In this document: positions 26,504 to 35,070 of the stretch, piece by piece
How the letters are laid out: every line of letters starts with the position of its first letter
Numbering within the stretch: position 1 is the stretch's first letter
Assembly: GCF_006714895.1 (NCBI RefSeq)
Contig: NZ_VFME01000001.1
Coordinates: 3,038,001-3,102,000 of the forward strand
From: Gramella sp. Hel_I_59
GTDB lineage: Bacteria > Bacteroidota > Bacteroidia > Flavobacteriales > Flavobacteriaceae
Length of the DNA stretch: 64,000 nt
Reading direction: 5' to 3'
Notes under the pieces: generated by a model
Databases searched by the model: none
Seen by the model: only the letters and a program-made list of their open reading frames with translations
Told to the model about the DNA's origin: nothing
Program-made: the position numbers and the translations under genes

Positions 26504-28851
26504 TTAAAATAAACTTTAAAGGTTGTTCCCTCACCGAGAATACTCTCCACATCAACCGACCCTCCCATAGCTTCTACCTGATTTTTTGTAATAAAAAGGC
26601 CTACACCTCGACCGTCTTTTCTACTGGAAAAAGTTTTATAAAGACCGAATATCTTGTCACCATAAGCAGTCATATCAATACCTATCCCATTGTCCTGCAC
26701 TTCGAGCACCCAGCGTCCATTATGCTGATAGCCAGAAATGATAATCTCCGGAGTTCTTGAATTTTCGGTATAACGGAGTGCATTGGTAAGAAAATTCAAT
26801 AATACACTTTCCATATAAGCCGAATTAAAAGAAACCTCCATTGTTGTCGGAACTTCATTTCGAATTCTGGCATCTTTTCGATTGATCTGCGGAATTAGGA
26901 TTTCCAAAGTACTTTCCAGTGTTTCCCGAACATTGATAATTTGCACACTAATATCCATATTGGTGCTAATGGAAACCACATCGTTCAAATCATGCAGAGA
27001 CTGGTCGAGATTCCCTGATACTTTCTGAAGCAATTCTATATACTGATCCTTTTCCTCTACTGAATCTTCTTCAGTATACAATTCCAGAATAGACTGCATG
27101 TTGCTGGCATGAGAGCGTAAATTGTGTGAAACGATGTAGGCAAAGTTTAGCAGACGTTTATTCTGTTCCATCACCAGTTCATACGACTTTACAAGGTTAA
27201 GTTCCGCTTCGCGCTTTTCTGTAATATCCCGAAGATTCACCACAAATCCATTCACATTTTGAACGTCCAGCATATTTGTTAGCGTCGCATTTACCCAGAA
27301 CCAGTGATCTTCTGCATTCTTTACCCGAAGGATGATATCTACAATAGGTACGTTAAGCTTTGTATAAGAGTATTCGATCTTTTGTCTTAAAAGATCATGG
27401 TCATCTGGATGGATATAATGCAAAACTCCATGGGCGGTAAAATCGATCTCTTCATATTTGGACACCTTGGCCAGTGAAGGAGAATAATATTGAACGCTAT
27501 TTTGGGTATCTACAATAAGTATGATCTCATCACTATTTTCCACTAGGGCTCTAAAGCGGTTTTCATTGTCGATCAATAATTGCTTTGCCTCCATCCTGGC
27601 AGAAATATCTTCGATAAGTGCGATCTGTGAAGTCGCCTGCTCCCCTTCTGCCCATAACGGAGAAACGCTTAGATTGATCCAGATGGTTTTTCCATCGCTT
27701 CGAATAAGGCGTTTTTGCAGACTGTAATGATTGATCTCATTTTTACGAAGTTTATCAATAAGTTCAATATTCTTCTGGTTATCATCAGGATGAGTAATGT
27801 CAATGTGTGATTTACCCACCAGGTAATCTTCAGGATAACCTAACAATTGCTGAAATTTCTTATTGGTCTCCAGGATGATCCCGGTGTTGGTGTCAAGACG
27901 AGCCATCCCGATAGCCGCCTGGTTAAAGATCGTTCTGAAGCGTTGTTCACTTTCAGCTAATTCCCCTGCCTGGGACATCATTCGCTGCTGCATGATCACA
28001 GGACGTTTTAAGACCTGGTAGAGTATATAGGCAACCGCTCCCCCGAGAAAAATAATAAGCAAGGCAACCGGAATAAGTCTTAGAAACGGCTGGTGCAGTG
28101 ACTGCGGAATAATATATAATCGCCATTCTCCATCTGGCAAGTCAATCACTTCGGAATAACTCTCATGAAGATCTGGTCTGGACTGCAGAAAAAATTCCTC
28201 ATTGCCAGATACCAGATTTATCTTCGAAAACTGAAACTGATAGTCATCACCTGATAATTCATGTATCCCCGACTGATGGATAAGATTATCGAACTTTATG
28301 ATGACGGCAACAAAACCCCAAAAGTCATTCCTTATAAAAACAGGTAATCGTCCAACTACGGCAAGACCACCCTGTTTCAGTTCGAAAGGACCTCCGAAAA
28401 ACATACGTTTTCGCTCGATCGCTTCAAAAGCCTCTTCATTACGAGTAGGATCCTCAAGAATATTATAATTGATAGCATCCTTATTCTCCTCAAATGGATA
28501 TACTTTGGTAATAATGCCATCTGGTACGATCTGGATCGCATCAATATTCGGGTTATTATCTACCAACTGAGATGCGATGAGCTCAAAGTTATCAATCTCT
28601 CCTTCCTCATCTATCTGCAAAGCCAGTGAAAGAGCTGCAGAATAACTGTATTTAAGGGATTGATCGATATTCTGGGCTACCACATCGATCATAGATGACA
28701 TTTCGGTTTGCCTGTCGTCAACAAGGATCTGGTAACGTTGCCATAGCATAAAGAATCCTAGCATGACTAGCAAGAGACCACTAACCAGGGAGATCAGCAA
28801 AAGCTTCAGGTTCAAACCTGGCGAGTTAGGGTTATCGTTAGTTTTTGACAT
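26500..28851 (-). CDS. CHASE/PAS-domain sensor histidine kinase
   Basis: 783 residues. Order: membrane helix (about 15-37), periplasmic CHASE-type sensor (about 70-230, with GIITKVYPFEENKDAINYN and LKQGGLAVVGRLPVF), second membrane helix (about 255-280), PAS domain 1 (about 305-420), PAS domain 2 (about 430-545), a dimerisation/phosphoacceptor region with His in YIVSHNLRSHASN, and an ATPase domain ending GRGVGLFITKNQVEAMGG. CHASE domains sense small extracellular ligands; the ligand is not predictable. It lies between the single-domain regulator (coupled) and the end of the exopolysaccharide locus, so control of that locus is possible but unproven. Confidence 0.93.
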   Translation of the reverse strand: MSKTNDNPNSPGLNLKLLLISLVSGLLLVMLGFFMLWQRYQILVDDRQTEMSSMIDVVAQNIDQSLKYSYSAALSLALQIDEEGEIDNFELIASQLVDNNPNIDAIQIVPDGIITKVYPFEENKDAINYNILEDPTRNEEAFEAIERKRMFFGGPFELKQGGLAVVGRLPVFIRNDFWGFVAVIIKFDNLIHQSGIHELSGDDYQFQFSKINLVSGNEEFFLQSRPDLHESYSEVIDLPDGEWRLYIIPQSLHQPFLRLIPVALLIIFLGGAVAYILYQVLKRPVIMQQRMMSQAGELAESEQRFRTIFNQAAIGMARLDTNTGIILETNKKFQQLLGYPEDYLVGKSHIDITHPDDNQKNIELIDKLRKNEINHYSLQKRLIRSDGKTIWINLSVSPLWAEGEQATSQIALIEDISARMEAKQLLIDNENRFRALVENSDEIILIVDTQNSVQYYSPSLAKVSKYEEIDFTAHGVLHYIHPDDHDLLRQKIEYSYTKLNVPIVDIILRVKNAEDHWFWVNATLTNMLDVQNVNGFVVNLRDITEKREAELNLVKSYELVMEQNKRLLNFAYIVSHNLRSHASNMQSILELYTEEDSVEEKDQYIELLQKVSGNLDQSLHDLNDVVSISTNMDISVQIINVRETLESTLEILIPQINRKDARIRNEVPTTMEVSFNSAYMESVLLNFLTNALRYTENSRTPEIIISGYQHNGRWVLEVQDNGIGIDMTAYGDKIFGLYKTFSSRKDGRGVGLFITKNQVEAMGGSVDVESILGEGTTFKVYFK

Positions 28852-28897
28852 TCAGTGGGTTCAGGCCTGTTGAACAAAACTTTGAAATGTTAAGATT

Positions 28898-28905
28898 CAA
28901 ATATA
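28898..28905 (-). promoter_or_regulatory. Possible promoter core for the histidine kinase operon
   Basis: On the minus strand TATATTTG, an exact TAnnTTTG match, 46 nt before the kinase ATG and after the wzi terminator. The -33 box is unclear. Confidence 0.42.
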
Positions 28906-28950
28906 GTTAAATATGTATAACTTATTCAGTATAGAAAAAGTGGTGATAGA

Positions 28951-28980
28951 TATTAAAAAACCCGGCGAATAGCCGGGTTT
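28951..28980 (-). terminator. Terminator at the end of the exopolysaccharide locus
   Basis: AAACCCGGC / GCCGGGTTT with a 5-nt loop (28958-28980); on the minus strand it is followed by TTTTTTAATA. It starts just past the stop of the last Wzi-like gene and closes the long minus-strand run. Confidence 0.9.
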
Positions 28981-28985
28981 GGGTA

Positions 28986-30344
28986 TTATAGAAAAGTTCT
29001 GGAGAGGACTATACCTGTTCCAAATTTAGGACCTGCCTGTTGAGATAGCTCCACCGCTAGATTAAGTTTTACATCAACCCATTTTGTGATAAAGCCCACT
29101 TCATTGAATAAATAATATTCATCTAAGTTCGGATAGAATTTATCATTGTATGTTCCATCTTTTCTGGTATAAGAAGCAAGAACCCGAAAAGGATACTTTT
29201 CTCCATAGGTTAGAAAATCACCCTGAAATCCTAGATGATGAGCAATAAATTTATTGTTGACAACTCTATTTAATTCTTCACTGTAATCAAAAAATGGCGC
29301 ACCGATTATTTGATTATTATAGGTCCATCCAGATTTATATACAGAGTTATTAAAGTAGTCACTGGAATTGTCCAGATCTAAATGGTTGCTTTGATTACGG
29401 GTATAATAAAGTTCATACATCGCACTTCGAATCCAGGTGCGATCCTCCTTAGACCGCATATAAAAGCCATATTGGCCATCTGGAGCATTTCCTAGCCTGC
29501 TACCTTTAGGGTCATCGAAGATGGTATTTATGAAAAAGGTAAAATAGTAGTTTTGTGTGTCATAATTGGCTTCTAACATATAACTACCTAAATGGTTACC
29601 AAGAGCGACCTGTTGATCTACAACTGGTGCATCTGCATCACCTTTACCTGCATATAAAATCTTCAAATAATCTTCGAAATCACCGGGCAATTTCCCCTCC
29701 GCATTTGAAGTCCCACCCCATTGTGCGTAGTGTTCAGCTCCTATCTTAAAGCTTAAAGAACTATTGGGTGCGTAAATAAAATGGAGACTTTTATTATGAA
29801 CTCTAGTGCTCTCTACTGTTCTTTCGTCATTAAGTATATACTCTGCAAATTCAAATTCAAAACCAAACTTTTCTTGCACACCTAAGAAAATTGGTGCAGC
29901 ACTGCTAAGTTTAATACCAGGAAAAGCCCGAGAATTTAAAGAGTTTAGTATCTGACCGTTACTGGCGCTTAAGCCATCAAAGGCAATTGCTTCATGTCGT
30001 TTTCCTACAAGAAGATCCAGATATCTTCCATAACCTTGAACAAATAATTCATCAGCATATACTGAACTATCGAATCCTTCTCGGTATACGCCGGTTCCAC
30101 CTGCTTTTAACATGATCCCTTCGTATAAATCTATTTCGAAGCTTGCACCTGCCAGTGTATAAAAGTTAGTTTCTCTATCAACCAGTCCTTTTCTATTGCT
30201 ATATAACCAGAATGGTAGTTCATTATCCTGACTATAAAATCCACCGGCTTCTAAATTGACTTCAAATTCTGGTGAGTACTGCGCCTGAACACTAAATAAT
30301 GGAATTATAAGAAAGAGTAGTAAACGATTTAAGCCCCGGTACAT
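28986..30344 (-). CDS. Wzi-family capsule assembly outer-membrane protein (distal copy)
   Basis: 452 residues from the ATG at 30342-30344. A TTG-initiated frame begins 6 codons earlier but would spoil the signal peptide (LLLFLIIPLFSVQA). The mature protein is rich in alternating beta strands and aromatic residues, starting FEVNLEAGGFYSQDNELPFW and ending LSRTFL, as expected for an outer-membrane barrel with a terminal aromatic residue. Wzi proteins hold exported polysaccharide at the cell surface. It is a paralogue of the next gene upstream, with matched blocks such as ELPFWLYSN and HYAQWGGTS. Confidence 0.85.
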   Translation of the reverse strand: MYRGLNRLLLFLIIPLFSVQAQYSPEFEVNLEAGGFYSQDNELPFWLYSNRKGLVDRETNFYTLAGASFEIDLYEGIMLKAGGTGVYREGFDSSVYADELFVQGYGRYLDLLVGKRHEAIAFDGLSASNGQILNSLNSRAFPGIKLSSAAPIFLGVQEKFGFEFEFAEYILNDERTVESTRVHNKSLHFIYAPNSSLSFKIGAEHYAQWGGTSNAEGKLPGDFEDYLKILYAGKGDADAPVVDQQVALGNHLGSYMLEANYDTQNYYFTFFINTIFDDPKGSRLGNAPDGQYGFYMRSKEDRTWIRSAMYELYYTRNQSNHLDLDNSSDYFNNSVYKSGWTYNNQIIGAPFFDYSEELNRVVNNKFIAHHLGFQGDFLTYGEKYPFRVLASYTRKDGTYNDKFYPNLDEYYLFNEVGFITKWVDVKLNLAVELSQQAGPKFGTGIVLSRTFL

Positions 30345-30415
30345 CGTGAAATTTTCAGGCAAATTAAATCTTTTAAATACTAATTGTTCATAATGTTTTT
30401 ATAAACTAATCGGGA

Positions 30416-31747
30416 TCAGAATGATTTGGAAAGCTGTACACCAGTTCCAAGGGAATTATCCATAGGCTGGCTAAGATCGGCTCCAATTAAGAGAGAAACG
30501 TTGAAATGATTCAATTGAGAACTTAGTGAGCTAGAAAAGTAGATTTGTTCATTTTCAAGAGAACTATCAGAGTAATTGACCATCGAAACTTTGGTTTTCA
30601 TTTGGATTGGAAAGCTATCTATAAACTTAAGTTCTGAGGCAATTCCGAAGTGATGAGCTAGAAACTTATCATTAGTAACTGCAGGTATCGATGCATCAAA
30701 AGCAAAAAACGGCAAGCCGATAATTCTATTATGATAAGTCCAGCCTGATCTGTATGCCTGGAAATTATTGAAATATGCATCTGTATCCTGAGGACCGCCC
30801 GAGTTTTTACTCTGGTTCTTAGTATAATAAAATTCATAGAGAATTGCATTCCACCATGCGCCGGGATTACGATTGGATACATTAATTGCATATTTACCGT
30901 CAGGAATATTAGCGAACCTGCTACCTGATCCATCCTCAAAAAAATGATTATATATCAATTGTACATTCAAATAATTGAAATCTTGTGACAGTTGAGCAGA
31001 ATATACTCCCAGATGATTACCTAAGGCATTCTGCCGTTCGCCTTCCACAGAATTTTCACCACCTCCTCTTCCGGTAATGACTCTAAAATAATCTGATACT
31101 GCCTTTGGTTGAACTCCTGTTTCTGGAGAAGTCCCAGCCCATTGAGCATAGTGATCAAGACCCAGGCTTAATTTGAAACCTTGCTTGCGATAATGAAAAG
31201 CTAGCTTTTTATGGTGCAATCTGGCATTTGAAACATACCTGGTTTTCTCGAGAAAGAATTCGTCCCACTCAAGTTCAAATCCTAATGCTTTAGACCTTAG
31301 TAGCCAGAAAGGTTCATTCATACTAAACTGTATTCCAGGTATTGGTCTTGAATTTACAGACCAGGCAAAATTCATATCACTGGCACTCAAACCATCATAT
31401 AGTTCTTTTCGTTGTTTCCTGCCCACTACCAGACCAAAGTTCTTATAATTAATTTCTGCAAAAAGTTCATCCATCTGTAGATTCCTGTAGTACCCATTGT
31501 CATAAAAAACCCCTCCTTGAATTTTGAAGGTCCAGTCTTCGTTTTGCAAGTAGTCAATATAAATAGAACTATGACCTGCAAAATCTGTGTCACTAGACAC
31601 TCTTGCTCGTGTATTTGAATAAAGCCAGAATGGTAGTTCATCCTGGGAATGAATAAATCCAGTAGCGCTTATATTTCCGCCGATTTGCCACTGAGCTTTA
31701 ACCTGCTTAGCGAAAAGTAACGCGATTATAATTAGAATTGTTCTCAT
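30416..31747 (-). CDS. Wzi-family capsule assembly outer-membrane protein (proximal copy)
   Basis: 443 residues with a signal peptide (RTILIIIALLFAKQVKA) and a barrel-like mature part. It begins with IGGNISATGFIHSQDELPFW and shares with its neighbour the blocks DELPFWLYSN, GLSASDMNFAWSVNSRP (neighbour: GLSASNGQILNSLNSRA), HYAQWAGTSPE and SGWTYHNRIIGLPFF. It ends in LSKSF, a terminal aromatic typical of outer-membrane proteins. Likely role: surface attachment or exit of the polysaccharide exported by Wza/Wzc. A terminator hairpin ends directly before its start codon. Confidence 0.85.
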   Translation of the reverse strand: MRTILIIIALLFAKQVKAQWQIGGNISATGFIHSQDELPFWLYSNTRARVSSDTDFAGHSSIYIDYLQNEDWTFKIQGGVFYDNGYYRNLQMDELFAEINYKNFGLVVGRKQRKELYDGLSASDMNFAWSVNSRPIPGIQFSMNEPFWLLRSKALGFELEWDEFFLEKTRYVSNARLHHKKLAFHYRKQGFKLSLGLDHYAQWAGTSPETGVQPKAVSDYFRVITGRGGGENSVEGERQNALGNHLGVYSAQLSQDFNYLNVQLIYNHFFEDGSGSRFANIPDGKYAINVSNRNPGAWWNAILYEFYYTKNQSKNSGGPQDTDAYFNNFQAYRSGWTYHNRIIGLPFFAFDASIPAVTNDKFLAHHFGIASELKFIDSFPIQMKTKVSMVNYSDSSLENEQIYFSSSLSSQLNHFNVSLLIGADLSQPMDNSLGTGVQLSKSF

Positions 31748-31748
31748 A

Positions 31749-31775
31749 CAAAAACACCCCGATAATTACGGGGTG
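31749..31775 (-). terminator. Terminator-like hairpin between wzc and the Wzi-like genes
   Basis: Minus strand CACCCCG / CGGGGTG (7-bp G/C-rich stem, 7-nt loop) followed by TTTTTG. The ATG of the Wzi-like gene follows after two more bases. It should end some transcripts after wzc and let others continue, lowering Wzi output relative to Wza/Wzc. Confidence 0.75.
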
Positions 31776-31796
31776 ATAGCTTTAAATTGTTATACA

Positions 31797-34193
31797 CTAA
31801 GACTTCAGTTTTGTTTTCAATTTCTCCCAGAAGCCTTGTGATTCAACTCCGTAGGCATAACCATAAGAATACCCATACTTACCATATCCATAATTCGCAG
31901 ATTTTACGCTATTCAATACTAAGCCGGCATTTTTTAGTTTTTGATCGTCTTTTGCATCCCCAATAAAGTTTAGCAATTTCCTCTCCGTATAATCAGCTCT
32001 TACAGAATATAGCGTGAGATCGGCATGTTTGCCAATAAGAAAGGTATCTGCCACTACCATCGCTGGAGCCGTATCAACTAGAATATAATCGTATAATTCT
32101 TTCACCTGTTCGAACAATTCTTCCAGTCTATGACTTCTTAGTAATTCTGAAGGATTGGGAGGAATACTACCAGAAGTTAAAATGTCCAGATCTGGATGTA
32201 TACTTGAATTTTTGATCAAATCCTGAATATGCAGATTACGATCTACCAGATAGTTACTTACACCCAACCAGGATTTCGCCTCTTCCTGAAATCTCTGTAA
32301 CTGTGGATTTCTAAGATCTGCTCCCATAATAAGCACCTTTTTCCCGGTATTAGCCAGTGTTTTAGCCAGGTTAAAAGCAATAAATGTTTTACCCTCTCCT
32401 TTTACTGTGGAAGTCACAAAGATCGTAGTCGCTCTTTGATTGATCTCATTCGAATTTTCTGCCAGGAAATACTGCAAGTTCGTATGCATCAATCTAAATG
32501 ATTCAGCCAGTACAGAGCGGTCATTCTCCTGTATTAGTTCATTCTGACCTTTGGCAAGTCTTGGAATCTCACCAACGATTGGAATACTAAGTCCGCTACC
32601 TGTAATATCCTCTTTAGTACGAACTTTATTATTAAGTAAGTTCTTAAGATAAACTATCGCAAATGGAATTCCCAATCCTATCAAAAGGGCCGTTAGGTAA
32701 ATACTACGTTTGTTTGGAGAAACCGGAGTGCCCGAACTATATGCGGAGTCTACGATCTTAGCTTTAGGTGCAGTGATTGCTAGTGTAAGACTATTCTCTT
32801 CTCTTTTCTGTAATAGAAATAGATAAAGTGCTTCCTTAATATTCTGTTGTCTTTCAATACCCCGAAACTCCTGCTCTTTGCCAGGTACTGCGGAAATCTT
32901 TCCACCTATTACTGCAGATTGCCGGTTGAGATCATCTCTGGCAATTTGTAGATTAGTCTGTACGTTTTGAATACTACTGAAAATATTACTCTTTAATTGT
33001 TCAATTTGAGTATTCAGATTGATAACAACCGGGTTCTTTTCCGTAGAACCCGCCAGGATCCTGTCTCTTTGCAACACCAGTTCATTATATTGAGCAATGT
33101 ATTCGTTGAGTCCCGATCCTTCAAGCCCAAGATTGGATGGTAGTAGATCTGAATCATTCTCCTGATTCATAAAATTCAGCATAGATCTGCTCAATTCCAG
33201 TTGAGTCTCGATTTCCTGCATTTTCTTATTGAACTCGCTCGCGCTTTCAATAAATAATTGAGATTCAGACTGTATATCAGTAAGATTATTATCCTGTTTA
33301 AATTCTTTTTTCCCGCTTTCTACAGAGTCGAGTTCACCGGTTATCAAAGCCAGCCTTTCATCTATGAATTGTGCAGTATTTCTTGCTACCAGGTTTTTAT
33401 CTTCAATAGCCTGCCGGTTATATTCAAAAATTAGTTGATCCAGAATATCCTGCGCCTTCTCTTTAATGGGATCGTTTAATCCTAAATTAACCAACGTAGA
33501 ATTGTAATCCTCCAGTTTCACCTGCAATTGAGAACGATACGAATTTGCAAGACTTACGGGATTATTAAAAACAACTTTTAAGGGATAATAATTGAAATTC
33601 TCAATATCAATTCCATTAGAATTATCGCGTACTACCAGTGTAGTTTCTCCAATCACAAATGCTTCTCCTAAATTTGCCTTATAACTTTGTTGACTAGAAA
33701 GATTAGTGATCGTGATGGCCCCCTGAACCGGTTTTGAGATTTGCAGGTTAGGCAGTGTTTCCTTCGCAGAATTTTTATTGAGGATTTCTACTAATAATGG
33801 GCTTCCCTGATATATTTCTGTAGTTCGCACATTACCTTCAGCATAATAGGAAGTAGTAAAATTGAGACTTTGCATTACATCCTGCATCAATTCTCTACTT
33901 TTCAGAATCCCCAGTTCATTCTCAATGCTGTTTGATCCCATTCCACTAAACATTCCAAGATCCTGCATCATTGCAAATTCAGAACCTCCTCCACTGTTCT
34001 CATCTTTGATGATAATGGTTGCTGAAGTACTGTAAATAGGTACGGTGTAACGCAGGTTAATATAAGCTATAAGCAAAGAGAAAATTACCGAGGCGACAAA
34101 CCAGGGCCAGTATCTCAAATATTTTTCTGCTTCATCCCTGAGATTGAGTTCATTTTGATCTTTGGTTGAAGGATTTTTAGATGTTTGGGACAT
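31797..34193 (-). CDS. wzc: Wzc-like polysaccharide co-polymerase and tyrosine autokinase
   Basis: 798 residues: cytoplasmic start, membrane helix (about 30-50), Wzz-type periplasmic domain with long coiled-coil helices, the proline-containing second helix region (about 510-530), then a BY-kinase domain. Kinase motifs: Walker A VKGEGKTFIAFNLAK, A' VLIMGADLRNP, B YDYILVDTAP. The C-terminus has a tyrosine cluster (YGYGKYGYSYGYAYG) as the autophosphorylation site. Controls chain length and export through Wza. It starts 2 nt after the wza stop. No cognate phosphatase gene is in the window. Confidence 0.95.
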   Translation of the reverse strand: MSQTSKNPSTKDQNELNLRDEAEKYLRYWPWFVASVIFSLLIAYINLRYTVPIYSTSATIIIKDENSGGGSEFAMMQDLGMFSGMGSNSIENELGILKSRELMQDVMQSLNFTTSYYAEGNVRTTEIYQGSPLLVEILNKNSAKETLPNLQISKPVQGAITITNLSSQQSYKANLGEAFVIGETTLVVRDNSNGIDIENFNYYPLKVVFNNPVSLANSYRSQLQVKLEDYNSTLVNLGLNDPIKEKAQDILDQLIFEYNRQAIEDKNLVARNTAQFIDERLALITGELDSVESGKKEFKQDNNLTDIQSESQLFIESASEFNKKMQEIETQLELSRSMLNFMNQENDSDLLPSNLGLEGSGLNEYIAQYNELVLQRDRILAGSTEKNPVVINLNTQIEQLKSNIFSSIQNVQTNLQIARDDLNRQSAVIGGKISAVPGKEQEFRGIERQQNIKEALYLFLLQKREENSLTLAITAPKAKIVDSAYSSGTPVSPNKRSIYLTALLIGLGIPFAIVYLKNLLNNKVRTKEDITGSGLSIPIVGEIPRLAKGQNELIQENDRSVLAESFRLMHTNLQYFLAENSNEINQRATTIFVTSTVKGEGKTFIAFNLAKTLANTGKKVLIMGADLRNPQLQRFQEEAKSWLGVSNYLVDRNLHIQDLIKNSSIHPDLDILTSGSIPPNPSELLRSHRLEELFEQVKELYDYILVDTAPAMVVADTFLIGKHADLTLYSVRADYTERKLLNFIGDAKDDQKLKNAGLVLNSVKSANYGYGKYGYSYGYAYGVESQGFWEKLKTKLKS

Positions 34194-34195
34194 AT

Positions 34196-34957
34196 CTAAT
34201 TGGTAAGTAAAATTACTAAGGAAATTATTACTGAAAATATGGACAGGTAAGTGGAAGCTGTTCCCAGATAACCAGCGGTTTGTCTTTTAGGACCGTTAGG
34301 ATCTATATAAACAACATCGTTTTGTTGCAAATTATAAAATGGTGATTCCAGTATTTCAGGATTAGTTAGATCCAGATATTCATGTACAATTTTATTGTTG
34401 TCCTGCCGCATTACCAACACATTTGTTCTATCTCCACTCAATGGAATATCCCCCGCAAGTCCCAATGCTTTGGAAAGACTAATATGATCATCCTGAATAC
34501 TAAAAGTTCCCGGGCTTCTCACCTCTCCCAGAACACTGATCTGAAAATTCAGAATACGAACATTTACAATGGGATCCTGAACATAAACCTCAAGAAGTTC
34601 TTTCATCTTCAGAGATAGTTCCTGATTGGTATAGCCTTCTACTACTACCTTCCCAAGAACAGGAAATTGAATAGTTCCATCATTTGCGACCAGGTAAGTC
34701 TCCAATTCCACATTGGCTACAGATGCTCCTCCAGCCATACTCCCTACAGATTTGGTTAGGTTAAAAGGCAGTGCCGCTTCCTGTTCTGGAGCAGAAACCC
34801 TGATCGTCAACACATCATCTGGTTGTATCTCCAGATTATTATCGGGATGTAGTTCATGAACCTGATTTAACCCTTGAAAATATGAGATATTCTTTTTACT
34901 AACACAAGAGCTTAATATGCCTAACAGGCAGATGGAGAAAAAAAGTCTACGAATCAT
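34196..34957 (-). CDS. wza: Wza-like polysaccharide export lipoprotein
   Basis: 253 residues from the ATG at 34955-34957; a TTG frame 8 codons earlier is less likely because the later start gives a clean lipoprotein signal ending LSSC. Domains: Poly_export (about 40-140, starting LEIQPDDVLTIRVSAPEQE), one SLBB domain (about 145-220, SVLGEVRSPGTFSIQ), and a C-terminal hydrophobic helix (TYLSIFSVIISLVILL). This is the outer-membrane export channel partner of Wzc. It is shorter than E. coli Wza, with one SLBB domain, as common in Bacteroidota. Confidence 0.94.
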   Translation of the reverse strand: MIRRLFFSICLLGILSSCVSKKNISYFQGLNQVHELHPDNNLEIQPDDVLTIRVSAPEQEAALPFNLTKSVGSMAGGASVANVELETYLVANDGTIQFPVLGKVVVEGYTNQELSLKMKELLEVYVQDPIVNVRILNFQISVLGEVRSPGTFSIQDDHISLSKALGLAGDIPLSGDRTNVLVMRQDNNKIVHEYLDLTNPEILESPFYNLQQNDVVYIDPNGPKRQTAGYLGTASTYLSIFSVIISLVILLTN

Positions 34958-35070
34958 GAAAAATTTTAATTTACGCCGCAAAAATAATAGGTTGAGAATT
35001 AATTGTCAGTTAAATTTTAACTTAATTTTAGTAATCCGATTGGCGGCGAAAGGAGTAGAACATCAGATGC

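Noticed and set aside
28986..31747. Recent duplication or assembly artefact for the two Wzi-like genes
   Set aside because: The two proteins are clearly diverged along their whole length, so this is an old paralogy.
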